Below, piece by piece: positions 62,054 to 64,000 of a DNA stretch of 64,000 nt (the stretch's first letter is position 1; every line of letters starts with the position of its first letter). A program made the position numbers and the translations under genes. This DNA comes from Rubrivivax sp. GTDB lineage: Bacteria > Pseudomonadota > Gammaproteobacteria > Burkholderiales > Burkholderiaceae_C. A model generated the notes under the pieces. The model had not been told where the DNA came from and did not search any database. It saw only the letters and a list, made by a program, of their open reading frames with translations. The DNA lies in assembly GCA_030681795.1 (NCBI GenBank), contig JAUXRG010000044.1:1-64000 (forward strand), written 5' to 3'.

Positions 62054-63121
62054 ATGAAGCTCTATCGCATTGCCACGATTCCCGGCGACGGCATCGGCAA
62101 GGAAGTGATTCCCGCCGGCCAGCAGGTGCTGCAGGCGCTGGCCAATTCCAGTGGCGCGTTCGGCCTCGAGTTCGAGAACTTCGGCTGGGGCGGCGACTGG
62201 TACCGCGCCCACGGCGTGATGATGCCCGCCGACGGGCTGGACGCGCTGCGCGGCAAGGACGCCATCCTGTTCGGCTCGGCCGGCGACCCGCAGATCCCCG
62301 ACCATGTCACGCTGTGGGGCCTGCGGCTGAAGATCTGCCAGGGCTTCGACCAATACGCCAACGTGAGGCCCACGCGCATCCTGCCCGGCATCGACGCGCC
62401 GCTGAAACGCTGCCGGCCACAGGACCTGGACTGGGTCATCGTGCGCGAGAACTCCGAAGGCGAATATGCCGGCGTGGGGGGCCGCGCCCACCAGGGCCAC
62501 CCGATCGAGGTCGCCACCGACGTGTCGATCATGACGCGCGTGGGCGTCGAACGCATCATGCGTTTCGCTTTCCGGCTCGCCGCCGCACGGCCGCGCAAGC
62601 AGCTCACGGTGGTGACCAAGAGCAACGCGCAGCGCCATGCGATGGTGATGTGGGACGAGATCGCCGCTCAGGTGGCGAGCGAGTTTCCGGACGTGAAGTG
62701 GGACAAGGAACTGGTGGACGCGATGACCGCGCGCATGGTCAACCGGCCGGCCAGCATAGACACCGTGGTGGCCACGAACCTGCATGCCGATGTCCTGTCC
62801 GACCTGGCTGCGGCGCTGGCCGGCAGCCTGGGCATCGCACCCACCGGCAATATCGACCCCGAACGCCGCTACCCGAGCATGTTCGAGCCGATCCACGGCT
62901 CGGCCTTCGACATCATGGGTCTGGGCCTGGCCAACCCGGTGGGCACCTTCTGGTCCTGCGTGATGCTGCTGCAGCACCTGGGCGAGGACGCTGCCGCCGC
63001 GCGCCTGATGGCGGCCATCGAGGCGGTCACGGCCGACACCGCATTGCACACCCGCGACCTCGGTGGCCGCGCCACCACGGCGCAGGTGACCGCCGCGGTG
63101 TGCAGCCACTTGGGCCATTGA
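62054..63121 (+). CDS. Tartrate dehydrogenase/decarboxylase family (TtuC-like)
   Basis: A 355-residue isocitrate/isopropylmalate dehydrogenase-fold enzyme. Motifs: ATIPGDGIGKEVIPAG at the start, IVRENSEGEYAGVGGRAH, and GNIDPERRYPSMFEPIHGSAFDIMG. The ENSEGEYAGVGG form and LANPVGTFWS are typical of tartrate dehydrogenases rather than LeuB. It acts with NAD and a divalent metal. A Bug-family binding protein follows, and the hydroxyacid dehydrogenase is divergent, so a hydroxy-acid catabolic locus is likely. Confidence 0.88.
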   Translation: MKLYRIATIPGDGIGKEVIPAGQQVLQALANSSGAFGLEFENFGWGGDWYRAHGVMMPADGLDALRGKDAILFGSAGDPQIPDHVTLWGLRLKICQGFDQYANVRPTRILPGIDAPLKRCRPQDLDWVIVRENSEGEYAGVGGRAHQGHPIEVATDVSIMTRVGVERIMRFAFRLAAARPRKQLTVVTKSNAQRHAMVMWDEIAAQVASEFPDVKWDKELVDAMTARMVNRPASIDTVVATNLHADVLSDLAAALAGSLGIAPTGNIDPERRYPSMFEPIHGSAFDIMGLGLANPVGTFWSCVMLLQHLGEDAAAARLMAAIEAVTADTALHTRDLGGRATTAQVTAAVCSHLGH

Positions 63122-63166
63122 AGGCGGCATCCGACAAGTTCAATCCACCGACGAGGAGACACGAAC

Positions 63167-64000
63167 ATGGTGACGAGACTCATGAGAACCCTGGCGCTGG
63201 GCCTGGCCGCACTGGCCTCGCTGCCGGCAGGGGCCCAACCCTGCCCTGAGAAGAACCTGATGTACTGGCAGGCCTTCCCGCCCGGCGGCGAGAGCGACCT
63301 CTCGGCGCGCCACCAACAGGTCGTGCTGAAGAAGAAGTGCCCCGCCATCGAAACCATCATTCAGTACAAGACCGGTGCGGGGGGCGCACTGATGTGGAGC
63401 CAGATGAATGCGCTGCCGGGCGATGGCGTGAACATCGTGGGCATCAACCTGCCGCACACCGTGCTGCAGCCGATGGAAGGTGTCGTGCAGTACAAGACCG
63501 AGGACATCACCCCGGTGTTCTGGTTCCACTACACGCCCGACATCCTGGTCGTTCCGCAGGACAGCCCGATCAAGAATTTCGCCGATTTCGTGAAGACGGC
63601 CAAGGCCGATCCGGGCAAGCTCAACCTGGGCGGATCGGGCCTGAATTCGGCCAACCACGCGGCGCACGAGCGCATGAACAATTTCTTCGGCGTGAAGACG
63701 ACCTACGTGCCGTTCAAGGGCACGGGCGACATGACCATGGCCGTGCTCGGCAGCCACGTCCACGGCGCGATGACCTACACCGCCTTCGCCATCAACCAGA
63801 AGGGCAAGGTGCGTGGCCTGGCCGTGGCGATGGACAAACGCCACCCGCTGATGCCCGACGTGCCCACCTTCAGGGAACTCGGCATCGACTGGGTGGACGG
63901 TGCCTTCCGCGGCATCGGTGTGCCCAAGAGCACGCCGCCCGAGGCGCGCAAACGCCTGGCCGAGCTGTGGGCCGCGCTGAACGCCGACCCGGAGATGCAG
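63167..64000 (+). CDS. Bug-family (TctC-like) substrate-binding protein, 3' end beyond window
   Basis: The first 278 residues of a tripartite tricarboxylate transporter binding protein. A signal peptide (TLALGLAALASLPAGAQP) precedes the two lobes: AFPPGGESDLSARHQQ, YKTGAGGALMWSQMN, LNLGGSGLNSANHAAHERMNN, YVPFKGTGDMTMAVLGSHV. ACGAGGAGA is upstream of the ATG. The gene continues past 64000. By context the ligand may be tartrate or a related acid, which is inference; membrane subunits (TctAB) are not seen. Confidence 0.9.
   Translation, partial: MVTRLMRTLALGLAALASLPAGAQPCPEKNLMYWQAFPPGGESDLSARHQQVVLKKKCPAIETIIQYKTGAGGALMWSQMNALPGDGVNIVGINLPHTVLQPMEGVVQYKTEDITPVFWFHYTPDILVVPQDSPIKNFADFVKTAKADPGKLNLGGSGLNSANHAAHERMNNFFGVKTTYVPFKGTGDMTMAVLGSHVHGAMTYTAFAINQKGKVRGLAVAMDKRHPLMPDVPTFRELGIDWVDGAFRGIGVPKSTPPEARKRLAELWAALNADPEMQ

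Overview
The window is about 64 kb of high-GC DNA from a beta-proteobacterium of the order Burkholderiales. A member of the Rubrivivax/Leptothrix/Ideonella-type lineage (Sphaerotilaceae) fits best. The main support is gene order: lolB-ispE-tRNA-Gln-prs-rplY-pth, mutM/mutY with rapZ nearby, recN-nadK-hrcA, and an ABC pair-bolA-hisG run. Other support is GC-rich codon use and Bug-family (TctC-like) binding proteins. Species cannot be fixed from the sequence. The window is chromosomal and almost fully coding; no gap exceeds about 260 bp. I see no insertion sequence, prophage or CRISPR array.

Region by region. (1) 1-9198: assimilatory nitrate uptake and reduction (end of nasT, then nrtA-nrtB-nrtD-nirB-nirD-nasA). 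The leader holds a sigma-54 promoter, an NtrC-like site, two hexaloop hairpins of the ANTAR type and an intrinsic terminator. (2) 9240-19284: a stress and protein-quality island (cbpM/cbpA, a second-type Lon, a GroEL without GroES, Hsp20, CBS proteins and small proteins). It is interrupted by a lower-GC TumE-type toxin-antitoxin pair and contains two gene remnants. (3) 19428-25325: two oligopeptide-type ABC ATPases without permeases, two secreted proteins, a TetR regulator, a YadG/YadH-type exporter and BolA. (4) 25413-31431: the histidine operon, in which hisD and hisC form one continuous 828-codon frame; hisI and hisE do not follow hisF. (5) 31428-48852: housekeeping genes (rsmD, coaD, ferredoxin, pth, rplY, prs, tRNA-Gln, ispE, lolB, a TPR protein, mutM, a dynamin-like GTPase, mutY, a LON-domain protein, rapZ, recN, nadK, hrcA, a CAT-anticodon tRNA). 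(6) 48913-53365: gamma-glutamyltranspeptidase, a cysteine hydrolase and a peptide-type binding protein with a pentanucleotide repeat just ahead of its start. (7) 53619-59494: a sigma-54 activator divergent from a PQQ-type sugar dehydrogenase, a c-type cytochrome and a TonB-dependent receptor resembling the PQQ importer PqqU/YncD. A sigma-54 promoter and dyads lie between them. (8) 59573-64000: amidase, D-2-hydroxyacid dehydrogenase, tartrate-type dehydrogenase and a Bug-family binding protein cut by the window end.

How it works together. Region 1 is a nitrogen-source operon with two visible checkpoints: nitrogen status at the promoter and nitrate/nitrite signalling through RNA antitermination. 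Region 7 looks like a self-contained module coupling uptake of the cofactor PQQ to a periplasmic PQQ enzyme and its electron acceptor. It is the best candidate for a less-described system here. The HisD-HisC fusion is the most unusual single gene.
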